A stretch of 20,445 bases of DNA, from contig JAAVXQ010000112.1 of the NCBI GenBank assembly GCA_022790685.1, forward strand, positions 1 through 20,445, given 5' to 3'. Origin of the DNA: Clostridia bacterium (GTDB lineage: Bacteria; Bacillota; Clostridia; TANB77; CAG-508). Position numbers and translations under genes: made by a program. Positions within the stretch are counted from its first letter, which is position 1. Every line of letters begins with the position of its first letter. Of this stretch, positions 7,952-14,698 are shown in pieces. A model generated the notes under the pieces. It did not search any database. It was not told where the DNA came from and saw nothing but the letters and a program-made list of their open reading frames with translations.

Positions 7952-8569
7952 TTATATTTTCCTCCTAAACCATCTTTCAATATACTCTGCAATAGCTGGT
8001 ATTATTTCTTTTATTTCTATTTCTGATGTATTTATACAAAGATTATAATTGTTTCTATCTCCCCATTCTAAGTTTGATATTAAATTATGAAATTTTTTTC
8101 TGTCTTTATTTATTTGAATAATCTTTTTTTCTAACTCTTTATCTGTTAATTTTTCATCTTCTTTTGCTTTATATTTGCAACGTTTTATTTTAGATTCCAT
8201 ATCACTATATACAAATATATTCATTGTATTATAATCTTTTAATGTAATATCAGCACCTCTTCCAACTATAATACAATCTCCTTTATCTGCAATTTTTTTA
8301 AGCACATTTTGTTGTTTTACTAATATTTCAGTTTGATTTAGTTGTAAATTTCCAAAACTTGCAAAAGTCCTACCAAAGTTAAAAGCTACTGGATATATTC
8401 CTTTTTCAGAAATATTATTTATATAATCTTCAGATAAGCCTGTTTCTTTTGATATCTCTGCTATTATTTCTTCATCATAATAAGCTAAATTTAAAACATC
8501 AGATAATCTTTTGCCTATTTCTCTTCCGCCACTTCCAAACTCTCTACTTATTGTTACAATTTTTTTCAT
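7952..8569 (-). CDS. Cytidylate-kinase-like family protein
   Basis: A 205-residue P-loop protein of the cytidylate kinase-like family (Pfam Cytidylate_kin2 type). It begins MKKIVTISREFGSGGREIGK, with the phosphate-binding loop around residues 11-18, followed by YDEEII and a central IIVGRGAD segment. The family is related to CMP kinase, but most members are uncharacterised, and this is not the housekeeping cmk, which is larger. I place the start at the ATG at 8567-8569, which has GGAGG at proper spacing. A TTG five codons further upstream overlaps that ribosome-binding site and is unlikely to be used. The gene is the first of an operon with the MATE exporter and lies directly downstream of a leader-peptide attenuator. 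It may modify a small molecule or nucleotide connected with the exported compound (inference). Confidence 0.85.
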   Translation of the reverse strand: MKKIVTISREFGSGGREIGKRLSDVLNLAYYDEEIIAEISKETGLSEDYINNISEKGIYPVAFNFGRTFASFGNLQLNQTEILVKQQNVLKKIADKGDCIIVGRGADITLKDYNTMNIFVYSDMESKIKRCKYKAKEDEKLTDKELEKKIIQINKDRKKFHNLISNLEWGDRNNYNLCINTSEIEIKEIIPAIAEYIERWFRRKI

Positions 8570-8621
8570 TTTACTTCCCTCCAATCAATATATAAGCTAC
8601 CTATTAATTTATTTTTTTATT

Positions 8622-8663
8622 AAAACAAAAAAGCACTCAATTATTTTAAAAATAACCGAGCGC
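8622..8663 (-). terminator. Attenuator terminator in the leader of the kinase/MATE operon
   Basis: Read on the minus strand, GCGCTCGGTTATTTT (8649-8663) pairs along its full length with AAAATAATTGAGTGC (8633-8647), using three G-U wobbles. TTTTTTGTTTT follows. The same pairs are mismatched on the plus strand, so the terminator is directional. It lies upstream of the first structural gene, and the leader ORF's last codons form its 5' arm. A competing small hairpin, CGAG (8666-8669) with CTCG (8657-8660), would use the same bases and could act as an antiterminator. Confidence 0.8.
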
Positions 8664-8720
8664 ACTCGACATCTTCCTCTGACAGGAGATTATATGCATA
8701 ATCTCAGTATTGCGATACAC
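8646..8720 (-). CDS. 24-codon leader peptide of the kinase/MATE operon
   Basis: The reading frame starts with GTG (8718-8720), preceded by GGAGG four bases upstream, and ends with TAA at 8646-8648. The peptide begins with (M)YRNTEI and continues MHIISCQRKMSSALGYF. The internal ATG at 8697-8699 is an alternative start but has only a weak ribosome-binding site. The final six codons (GCG to TTT) form the 5' arm of the terminator, and the stop codon lies at its loop. Ribosome position would therefore decide whether the terminator forms, as in leader-peptide attenuators of antibiotic-resistance genes. The 80 bases at 8651-8730 count 46% GC against about 25% around them, suggesting a conserved or imported element. 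I cannot match the peptide to a named family. Confidence 0.65.
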   Translation of the reverse strand: MYRNTEIMHIISCQRKMSSALGYF

Positions 8721-8733
8721 CTGTCCTCCGATG
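8670..8733 (-). promoter_or_regulatory. Structured 5' leader RNA around the leader ORF start
   Basis: On the minus strand, CATC (8730-8733) can pair with GATG (8670-8673), and GACAGG (8720-8725) with CCTGTC (8681-8686). These enclose two small hairpins: GTAT/ATAC with loop CGCA (8707-8718), and GAGATTAT/ATAATCTC with loop GCAT (8686-8705). The result is a three-way junction whose outer stem takes up the bases next to the leader's GGAGG and start codon. The fold could therefore modulate leader translation. It was worked out by eye, without an energy calculation. Confidence 0.5.
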
Positions 8734-8753
8734 ACTACTATAAAGTATTAGTT

Positions 8754-8782
8754 AATATAATATAAATTTATTATTTTGTCAA
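8754..8782 (-). promoter_or_regulatory. Strong sigma-A promoter of the attenuated kinase/MATE operon
   Basis: Consensus TTGACA (8777-8782), a 17-base spacer and TATATT (8754-8759). The predicted transcription start near 8747 gives a leader of about 125 bases to the end of the attenuator terminator. It begins only 16 bases past the stop codon of the acetyltransferase gene, so the downstream operon is independently initiated. Confidence 0.8.
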
Positions 8783-8797
8783 TAATTTTATATATGA

Positions 8798-9355
8798 TTA
8801 TTTTATTTCTTTTATAACTCTACATGGATTTCCAACTGCTACACTATTTGATGGAATATCTTTATTTACTATACTTCCAGCTCCTATTACTACATTATTT
8901 CCTATTTTTACACCTGGAAGTACTGCTACATTTCCACCTATCCATACATCATTTCCAATTTCTATGGGCTTTGCATATTCTAATCCTTCCTTTCTCATAT
9001 CTGCATTTATTGGATGTCCTGCTGTATAAAATCCACAATTTGGTGCAATAAATACATTATCACCAAATTTAACTTTATTTGCATCTAATATTACTAAATT
9101 ATGATTCGCATAAAAATTTTCTCCTATTTCTATGTTATAACCATAATCACATACAAATGGTTGCTCAATTAAAAAATTGTCTTTTGTCTTTCCTAAAATT
9201 GATTTTATTTTTTCTTTTCTCTCATTCATACTAGATGGTTTTATCTTGTTATATTCATAGCATAAATCCTTTACAATTTGTCTTTCTTTTATTAATTCCT
9301 CATCATAATTTGCATTATAAATTTCTCCTAACAACATTTTCTCTTTTTCTGTCAT
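8798..9355 (-). CDS. Maltose/galactoside-type sugar O-acetyltransferase (left-handed beta-helix)
   Basis: A 185-residue hexapeptide-repeat acetyltransferase of the maltose O-acetyltransferase/LacA group, predicted to transfer acetyl from acetyl-CoA to a sugar hydroxyl. An N-terminal helical domain (about 1-60, beginning MTEKEKMLLGEIYNA) precedes the left-handed beta-helix, whose repeats include IEIGNDVWIGGNVAV and VKIGNNVVIGAGSIV. The catalytic histidine is H114 in YTAGHP. The C-terminal AVGNPCRVIKEI is typical. The ATG has GGAGGAATAG upstream. It is the last of three genes, 41 bases after the MBL-fold gene, and is followed almost at once by the next operon's promoter with no clear terminator. 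The natural acceptor is usually unknown in this family and may be a detoxified sugar. Confidence 0.92.
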   Translation of the reverse strand: MTEKEKMLLGEIYNANYDEELIKERQIVKDLCYEYNKIKPSSMNERKEKIKSILGKTKDNFLIEQPFVCDYGYNIEIGENFYANHNLVILDANKVKFGDNVFIAPNCGFYTAGHPINADMRKEGLEYAKPIEIGNDVWIGGNVAVLPGVKIGNNVVIGAGSIVNKDIPSNSVAVGNPCRVIKEIK

Positions 9356-9396
9356 TTACTATTCCTCCAAACCATTACAAATTTTAAGTATGTACT

Positions 9397-10269
9397 TTAT
9401 TTTTGTTTCCAAAACATTTTGTTACTACTAAACTCATACTCAATTTTATCCTCATCTTGTAAATAAGATAAATATGATTTTATGGTACTTCCTATAAGTA
9501 CATATTGATTTTCATTAATTGTTAAATCATATTCATCAAAAACTTTTTTTAAAAGATCTTCAAATATTATTGGTTTTTCACAAAACTTATATATCTTTTC
9601 TTTTACTTCACTTACTTTATTTTCATTTATTTGTATTAGCTTTTGTATATCTTTTGAAGCTTCACAATGTGAAGGAATATAAAAATTTCCCTCTAATTTT
9701 TTTAAGTAATCTAAGGTATTTAAAAATTCCTTTACATCATAAATAAAAAATAAGTGATATTTATTTATGGTTTCTTCACTAAATAGTGAATCTGCTAAAA
9801 AATATACATTATCCCCTGTCTTGATCCCAATCATATCAAAGAAATGTCCTTTTAAAGAAATATATTCTAACCCTTTAGGTAAATTTTCCTCAATTTCTTC
9901 TACTTTTGATGCTTTTGCCATTAAGAATTTGTTTCTTATACCTGTAAATGGAAATCCCCCATATAAAAATGATGCTTCTAAAATTGGATTTTCTGTGAAA
10001 ACTTTTTCAATATTCTTTGAATATATTTTACAACCTGTCCTATCTTGAATAACTTTATTTCCACCAATATGATCGGCATTTGAATGTGTATTTATAATTC
10101 CTTTTACCTTCCAACCCTTCTCATCAATTATTTTTAATATTTTTTTTCCAGCATCTTTATCATTTCCTGAATCTATTAAATAAACATTTTCTTCATCTAT
10201 TTTATATATTCCTATATTAGTTGGATTTTTTATATAATATGTATTTTCTCCAATTTTAACCAGCTCCAT
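9397..10269 (-). CDS. MBL-fold metallo-hydrolase
   Basis: A 290-residue metallo-beta-lactamase-fold protein. The usual HxHxDH metal motif appears as HSNADH (H62, N64, D66, H67) within NTHSNADHIGGN, so the second histidine is replaced by asparagine. Other ligand candidates are H142 (in KGHFFDMIG), D160 (FLADSLF) and H201 (IPSHCE). The C-terminal 80 residues look helical and may form a small accessory domain. The family hydrolyses thioesters, phosphodiesters, lactones and other substrates, and the substrate here cannot be deduced. It sits 36 bases downstream of the RNA methyltransferase gene and 41 bases upstream of the acetyltransferase gene, probably in one operon. The ATG has GGGAGAAG upstream. 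Confidence 0.88.
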   Translation of the reverse strand: MELVKIGENTYYIKNPTNIGIYKIDEENVYLIDSGNDKDAGKKILKIIDEKGWKVKGIINTHSNADHIGGNKVIQDRTGCKIYSKNIEKVFTENPILEASFLYGGFPFTGIRNKFLMAKASKVEEIEENLPKGLEYISLKGHFFDMIGIKTGDNVYFLADSLFSEETINKYHLFFIYDVKEFLNTLDYLKKLEGNFYIPSHCEASKDIQKLIQINENKVSEVKEKIYKFCEKPIIFEDLLKKVFDEYDLTINENQYVLIGSTIKSYLSYLQDEDKIEYEFSSNKMFWKQK

Positions 10270-10305
10270 ATCTTTTCTTCTCCCTGTTCATAAATTTTTA
10301 ATATT

Positions 10306-11220
10306 TTATTTTTTTCTAAGTTTAACCACGAAAAAGCCTTCATATAATTCATTTGGACATACACATAAAGTACCAGTTATACTTGTCTTCAATTTTGGTA
10401 TTTTTTCAATTCCCTTAAACTCAATTGGTAATATTTCGGCATTCTCTTCTTTCAGAATTTTTTCTATCACCTCTTCATTTTCTTTACTTAATATAGAGCA
10501 AGTTGAATATACCATTATATTTCCTTTTTTTAGCATTTTTATAGCTTTTTTTAATAAAGCTATTTGAATAACAGCAGATTTATTTACAAGTTTTTCTGTA
10601 AAATTTTTCTTCAAATTTATATCCTTGATATTAATTGTTCCACTTCCACTACATGGTGCATCTAATAATATCTTGTCAAAAGAAAAGAAGTCATCCATTT
10701 TTCTTGCATCTGTCATCATTGCATATACACTAGTTGCACCTTGTTTTTCTAGATTATATTTTAATCTTTCAAAACGAATATTATTCATTTCACATGCAGT
10801 TATCATTGCATTATTATTTGTTATGGCTGCCATTTGAGTAGTTTTCCCACCAGGTGCTGCTGTCATATCTAATATATTTTCTTTTTCTTTTGGCTCTAAA
10901 ATTATAGGAGGCAACATGGAAGATAAACTTTGTAAATATATTTCTCCATTTTCATAAATATCTAATTTTTCTATTTCTTTTTCAGTTACATTTTTTATAA
11001 TTAGTGCTTCATTAAACCACTCTACTTCTTCAAACTCTATTTGTTTCTCTTTCAATATATTTTTTATAGTATTAATATCTGTTTTTATAGTATTGACACG
11101 TAATGTAGTATATCTTCTAGAATTATACCCATGTACTATTTTTGAGTAATTATCTTCTCCATATTGATTTTTTAGCATTTCATTTAAAAATTGTGGAAGC
11201 ATACTTTCTACTACATTCAT
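10306..11220 (-). CDS. NOL1/NOP2/Sun-family RNA m5C methyltransferase (RsmF/RsmB-like)
   Basis: A 304-residue S-adenosylmethionine-dependent RNA cytosine-5 methyltransferase. Residues 1-95 form the usual N-terminal RNA-binding lead (with RYTTLRVNT). The SAM-binding motif DMTAAPGGKT is at 118-127, and the two conserved cysteines are C190 (DAPCSGSG) and C241 (YSTCS). Bacterial members methylate 16S or 23S rRNA. This one lacks the C-terminal PUA-like extension of full-length E. coli RsmF and the NusB-like N-domain of RsmB, so the exact target is uncertain. It starts at an ATG with GAAAGGGAA upstream and leads a probable three-gene operon. A promoter with an overlapping inverted repeat lies about 40 bases upstream. 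Confidence 0.9.
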   Translation of the reverse strand: MNVVESMLPQFLNEMLKNQYGEDNYSKIVHGYNSRRYTTLRVNTIKTDINTIKNILKEKQIEFEEVEWFNEALIIKNVTEKEIEKLDIYENGEIYLQSLSSMLPPIILEPKEKENILDMTAAPGGKTTQMAAITNNNAMITACEMNNIRFERLKYNLEKQGATSVYAMMTDARKMDDFFSFDKILLDAPCSGSGTINIKDINLKKNFTEKLVNKSAVIQIALLKKAIKMLKKGNIMVYSTCSILSKENEEVIEKILKEENAEILPIEFKGIEKIPKLKTSITGTLCVCPNELYEGFFVVKLRKK

Positions 11221-11260
11221 AAGAATTCCCTTTCTATATATTATTCTTCAAATTTATTTT

Positions 11261-11290
11261 ATATTATCATACTTTGTAAATGCTTTACAA
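11261..11290 (-). promoter_or_regulatory. Candidate promoter with overlapping palindrome, RNA methyltransferase operon
   Basis: TTGTAA (11285-11290), an 18-base spacer and TAATAT (11261-11266). A perfect 7+7 inverted repeat, TTGTAAA-TGC-TTTACAA on the plus strand (11274-11290), covers the -35 box and part of the spacer. This is a position suited to a repressor site. Confidence 0.45.
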
Positions 11291-11324
11291 CCTTATTATT
11301 TTAAAAATATATAATTCTCTATAT

Positions 11325-11378
11325 AAACAAAAAGCAGCACATCCTCTCTCCCAATAAGATTTGAGTGGATATGCTACT
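11325..11378 (-). terminator. Intrinsic terminator of the polysaccharide deacetylase gene
   Basis: On the minus strand AGTAGCATATCC (11367-11378) pairs with GGATGTGCTGCT (11333-11344) over 12 pairs with two G-U wobbles, followed by TTTTGTTT. On the plus strand the two wobbles become mismatches, so it acts for the minus strand. Confidence 0.8.
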
Positions 11379-11427
11379 TTTTTCTTACTTTAATTTGAAA
11401 TACTTCTTTTTTTCACGGACATTTCAT

Positions 11428-12642
11428 TTAGTTCGAGGTTCTGTGGAAAACTGGCTTGCTGTCGCTTGAAAGTGCTTCGAACACATAGTCATTTTCAAAG
11501 CAATAGTCGATTATCCACTGGAGTGCCTCCAATGTGTGCTGCTTTGTATCATGCATCAGCACCACATTTTGCCTTCCTGATCTTATTCCAGCTCGGACAT
11601 TTGCATATACTGCCTCTGCTGTCGTAGCACCACCTGCATCTTGGCTGTCAACGTTCCAGTCAAAATACATGTATCCTTCTTCCTGCACCCTTTTTACAGC
11701 CTCTGACATGATTCCCTCGCAGTAATTTCTACTTACAGTATTTGACGTCCCACCAGGGAATCTAATCAACTTCGTTGATTCAGTCCCCAGCAGATTGTTT
11801 AGCTGAATTTCCAGTCTGTAGAAGTTACTCATTAGAGCATCTAATGAAGTATATATCTCGGAATATTGATGAGAATACCCGTGATATCCTACTGTATGCC
11901 CTTCTTCAGCTACTCTTTTGACAATCGTCTCTTTCTCTTTTTCAAAGCCTAACATAAAAAATGTCGCCTTGACGCCATTTCTTTGAAGAATATCCAAAAA
12001 ATTAGGCGTCAGATCAGAGGGACCATCGTCAAACGTCAGACACACTACGCCAGAAATCACGTTTACTTCTCTTTTGGCGGTTCCGACATTTCCAGAGCTG
12101 TCTTCAACTCGATAGACAATTTCATACCAATAAGGCTTTAGTCTTCTTACCTCAGTTGTTACCTTATCAGTAAGACCCGTGTCATAGTTGTCTGTAACCA
12201 GGTACCCCGGTTCCTCAAAGCTGTCTATACTTGTCAGAACAGTTCCCTCTTCCATAGGTTCAAGGATGATTTCAGGTTTTTCCTTATCTACAACGATAAA
12301 AGTTCTTTCTATTGTCTTTCCAAAGAAAAACCTTGGTGCATAAATCACATGATACTCTCCAACACTTTTGGTATTAACAGTGTCGGTTGCTTTGAACCAC
12401 CAGGAGACATTTCTTTCCCCCAGAAAGTTCATGGTTATTGCTTCCTTTGAATCAAACTCACTGCAGACAGTAATTTCCATCGTGCCTTTCTGAGCTGTCA
12501 GACCATATATCAGTCCAACATAGATCATAAAAAGCACCAGGCAAATAGCACCCAAAATCAGCAGAAGCTTGCCATTCCGATGACGTCGTTCATACCTTGT
12601 TCTAAGCCGTTTTCCTCCCCTACGCCATCTGTCTCTTTTCAT
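11428..12642 (-). CDS. Membrane-anchored polysaccharide (peptidoglycan) deacetylase, NodB domain
   Basis: A 404-residue protein with an arginine-rich N-terminus, one membrane helix at about 25-49 and one or two Ig-like modules (about 55-118 and 123-195; the second ends RVEDSSGNVGTAKREVNV). A carbohydrate esterase family 4 NodB domain follows from about 198. The CE4 motifs are present: TFDDGP (D205, D206), HGYSH (H254, H258), RFPGG (294-298), DWNVDS (328-333) and VLMHD (H364). It should remove acetyl groups from an N-acetylated surface glycan, probably peptidoglycan, outside the cell. Base composition is strikingly unlike its neighbours: sampled 60-base lines count 29-30 G+C (48-50%) against about 25% next door, and codons ending in C or G are frequent. 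That suggests horizontal acquisition. The ATG has GGAGGG upstream. Confidence 0.93.
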   Translation of the reverse strand: MKRDRWRRGGKRLRTRYERRHRNGKLLLILGAICLVLFMIYVGLIYGLTAQKGTMEITVCSEFDSKEAITMNFLGERNVSWWFKATDTVNTKSVGEYHVIYAPRFFFGKTIERTFIVVDKEKPEIILEPMEEGTVLTSIDSFEEPGYLVTDNYDTGLTDKVTTEVRRLKPYWYEIVYRVEDSSGNVGTAKREVNVISGVVCLTFDDGPSDLTPNFLDILQRNGVKATFFMLGFEKEKETIVKRVAEEGHTVGYHGYSHQYSEIYTSLDALMSNFYRLEIQLNNLLGTESTKLIRFPGGTSNTVSRNYCEGIMSEAVKRVQEEGYMYFDWNVDSQDAGGATTAEAVYANVRAGIRSGRQNVVLMHDTKQHTLEALQWIIDYCFENDYVFEALSSDSKPVFHRTSN

Positions 12643-12752
12643 ACCTTTTCCCTCCGTTTTTTGGTAGATTTCAAATCAAAGCATTTCAAATTTTTATTTT
12701 CTCCTTTCAATAAAAATTATTTTTTTGAAATACTAAGACTTTATAAGCATAT

Positions 12753-12781
12753 ATTTTATCATATTTACATAAAAAAGTAAA
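12753..12781 (-). promoter_or_regulatory. Possible promoter of the deacetylase gene
   Basis: TTTACT (12776-12781), a 17-base spacer and TAAAAT (12753-12758). The -35 box lies in the tail of the preceding gene's terminator. Apart from this and the terminator, the 12643-12821 gap shows nothing else. Confidence 0.35.
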
Positions 12782-12809
12782 CACAGGTATTTTACCCATA
12801 TTTACTTTT
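12767..12809 (-). terminator. Intrinsic terminator of the radical SAM/TtcA-like operon
   Basis: On the minus strand AAAAGTAAA (12801-12809) pairs with TTTACTTTT (12773-12781). The inner GGTA/TACC stem closes a 3-base loop, and the four bases between the two stems also pair using G-U. This makes a 17-bp stem ending in a U tract. On the plus strand those inner bases do not pair. Confidence 0.75.
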
Positions 12810-12821
12810 CGTTTATTCATA

Positions 12822-13673
12822 TTATTTTATTCCTTTTTCTAGTTCATTTCTTCTTATATCATAATCCTCTAGGAAATGATATTTATAGTTTCCTTTTTGA
12901 TACGAAATTAATGTACTTAAATTTACATTTTGCACACTATTAAAAATATTCACATCTATATTTTCATAATTTTCTTTAAGCCTTTTTATTAATAGTTTAG
13001 TTTCTTTTCTTTTGGATAAATTCTCATCATATTTACTATTTTCTGTAAGTTTACATGCACATTGTAAAAATTCCAAATCATATCTATCTCTCCATTTAAT
13101 TATATCTTCTTCTCTTACAAAATACATTGGTCTTATAAGTTCCATACCTGGATGAGACGTACTATTTACTTTTGGCATCATAGTTTGCATTTGTGCTCCA
13201 TATAACATTCCCATTAAAATAGTTTCTATTACATCATCAAAATGATGACCTAAAGCTATTTTATTACAAGCTAATCTTTTAGCTTCTTCATACAAATATC
13301 CTCTTCTCATTCTAGCACAAATATAGCATGGATTTTCTTCTATTCTTTCAACAGATTCAAATATTCTAGTTTCAAACATTTTTATAGGAATATTTAGAAT
13401 TTCAGCATTTTTTATTATTTTATCTTTGTTTTCTTCATTATATCCAGGATTCATAACTATGAATTCCAAATCAAAATTCATTTTTCTATGCCTCTTTATT
13501 TCTTGAAAACACTTAGCCATAAGCATAGAGTCTTTACCACCAGAAATACATACGGCTATTTTATCTCCTTCTTTTATCATTTGAAAATCGCAAATTCCTT
13601 TTACGAATTTGCTCCATATGTTTTTTCTATATATTTTTGTCAAGTCTTTTTCTATATTTTCATATTCCTTCAT
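12822..13673 (-). CDS. TtcA-like PP-loop ATPase, probable tRNA thiolation enzyme
   Basis: An N-type ATP pyrophosphatase resembling TtcA, which makes 2-thiocytidine at position 32 of tRNA using a 4Fe-4S cluster. Numbered from an upstream ATG at 13712, the PP-loop SGGKDS is at 57-62, CYICARMRRG holds C129 and C132, IALGHHFDD follows at 152-160, and a third cysteine (C220 in QCACK) lies at the spacing of the third TtcA cluster ligand. I place the start at the ATG at 13671-13673, which has AAAAAGGTGAAA just upstream. The 13712 ATG lies inside the radical SAM gene without a ribosome-binding site. This start gives 283 residues and a 4-base gap after the radical SAM stop codon. The pairing with a radical SAM protein suggests a joint RNA or sulfur modification step. 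The exact tRNA product is not proven. Confidence 0.87.
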   Translation of the reverse strand: MKEYENIEKDLTKIYRKNIWSKFVKGICDFQMIKEGDKIAVCISGGKDSMLMAKCFQEIKRHRKMNFDLEFIVMNPGYNEENKDKIIKNAEILNIPIKMFETRIFESVERIEENPCYICARMRRGYLYEEAKRLACNKIALGHHFDDVIETILMGMLYGAQMQTMMPKVNSTSHPGMELIRPMYFVREEDIIKWRDRYDLEFLQCACKLTENSKYDENLSKRKETKLLIKRLKENYENIDVNIFNSVQNVNLSTLISYQKGNYKYHFLEDYDIRRNELEKGIK

Positions 13674-13677
13674 ATTT

Positions 13678-14562
13678 TCACCTTTTTGCTTGAAATTTAC
13701 TTCTAAATCCACATCTTTTACATAAATTGTGAATTAATTTATTCTCTCTAAAACCTTTTAAAATGTCTTGAGCTATATCAGAATTTATAATTTCTTCTAA
13801 ATCTTCATTTAATAAATTGCCAAGTTTAATATCACCTTCTTGATCTAGACAGCAAGGTATAACATCTCCATTTACTAATATTCCTATTTGATCAGTAAGT
13901 CCCCTACAATTTCCTGTTTCTGATATAATATCTCCATTTATATCTGGCCATTTAAATTCAAAATCTTGATTTATAAATACATTTTCTTCAAGTTTAAAAA
14001 ACATATTTTTACCTAATATATTTTCTAAATCATGTATTTCATATTTTTCTTCCATTTTCTTTATAATTTCCATGTTCTTATCATCTGTATTTTCATTTAA
14101 AGCTTTTAGATTCCACATTCTATATGAAATTATGATATTACTTCTATTTTTAATTTCATCTATAGCTTTAAAAATATCTTCTAAAAATATTTCTAAGCTT
14201 TTCTCCATATTTTTATTTTTTAATGCACTATGAACTGATATGTTTATCTGTCTTACAGATTTAGAGGATAAAATATTTTCTACATTACTCTTAAGAAGTG
14301 TTCCATTTGTTGTAATATTTACTTTAATTTTTTCTTTTTCACAAATTTTCAATATCTCATTTAAATTAGGATGTAATAATGGCTCTCCTTTTATATGCAG
14401 AGCAATTAAATTTGTATATGGTTTTACTTTTTTTAATATATTTTCAAAACTTTCTATTTCCATATACTTTTTTTCCCTATTTGTTTCTGGGCAAAATGAG
14501 CATTTCAAATTGCAAATATTAGTTATTTCTATATATATTTTTTTAAATCTCTTTTCTTTCAT
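13678..14562 (-). CDS. Radical SAM protein with SPASM-like C-terminal cysteines
   Basis: A 294-residue radical S-adenosylmethionine enzyme. The cluster motif is CNLKCSFC (C17, C21, C24), followed by the SAM-binding GEP motif (59-61) in HIKGEPLLHP and a typical NITTNGTLL strand. The C-terminal part has C219, C237, C238, C281 and C284 (CRGLT, VIPCCLD, CKRCGF), a SPASM/twitch-like arrangement that would bind an auxiliary Fe-S cluster. Relatives modify peptides, sugars or other small molecules, so the substrate is unknown. The ATG has AAAGGAAG upstream. It is the first gene of a two-gene unit with the TtcA-like ATPase, and no precursor peptide gene is visible nearby. It is divergent from the spoVB-like gene across a 136-base gap. 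Confidence 0.87.
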   Translation of the reverse strand: MKEKRFKKIYIEITNICNLKCSFCPETNREKKYMEIESFENILKKVKPYTNLIALHIKGEPLLHPNLNEILKICEKEKIKVNITTNGTLLKSNVENILSSKSVRQINISVHSALKNKNMEKSLEIFLEDIFKAIDEIKNRSNIIISYRMWNLKALNENTDDKNMEIIKKMEEKYEIHDLENILGKNMFFKLEENVFINQDFEFKWPDINGDIISETGNCRGLTDQIGILVNGDVIPCCLDQEGDIKLGNLLNEDLEEIINSDIAQDILKGFRENKLIHNLCKRCGFRSKFQAKR

Positions 14563-14594
14563 AGCTTCCTTTTATTTATATCTATTTTTTTGTT

Positions 14595-14603
14595 ATTATA
14601 ACA
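14595..14603 (-). promoter_or_regulatory. Extended -10 promoter of the radical SAM/TtcA-like operon
   Basis: TGT followed by TATAAT on the minus strand, about 33 bases upstream of the start codon. There is no convincing -35 box, but the TGn extension can compensate for one. Confidence 0.45.
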
Positions 14604-14698
14604 TACATTCTTCAAATTTAACAGCTATAAAGACTTCTAAAAATTTTTTATTCTCATATACTCTATAATAATTATAATAATAATTTAGGTGATACATA

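Noticed and set aside
8570..8584. TTG start five codons upstream for the cytidylate-kinase-like gene
   Set aside because: The GGAGG lies inside that extension and fits the ATG at 8567-8569.
8622..8750. A metabolite riboswitch (fluoride, guanidine-IV/mepA, Mn or NiCo type) ahead of the MATE operon
   Set aside because: A three-way-junction-like fold and GGACAGG drew attention, and mepA-type RNAs precede MATE genes. I could not match any consensus I know, while the ORF with its ribosome-binding site overlapping the terminator explains the region better. A covariance-model search would settle it.
13674..13712. Longer TtcA-like protein starting at the ATG at 13712
   Set aside because: It has no ribosome-binding site and lies inside the radical SAM gene. 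The ATG at 13671-13673 has AAGGTG at good spacing.
14240..14668. 142-codon open frame on the plus strand
   Set aside because: It lies opposite the radical SAM gene, has a Phe/Ile/Ser-rich shadow composition and no ribosome-binding site. The motif-bearing minus-strand gene explains the stretch.
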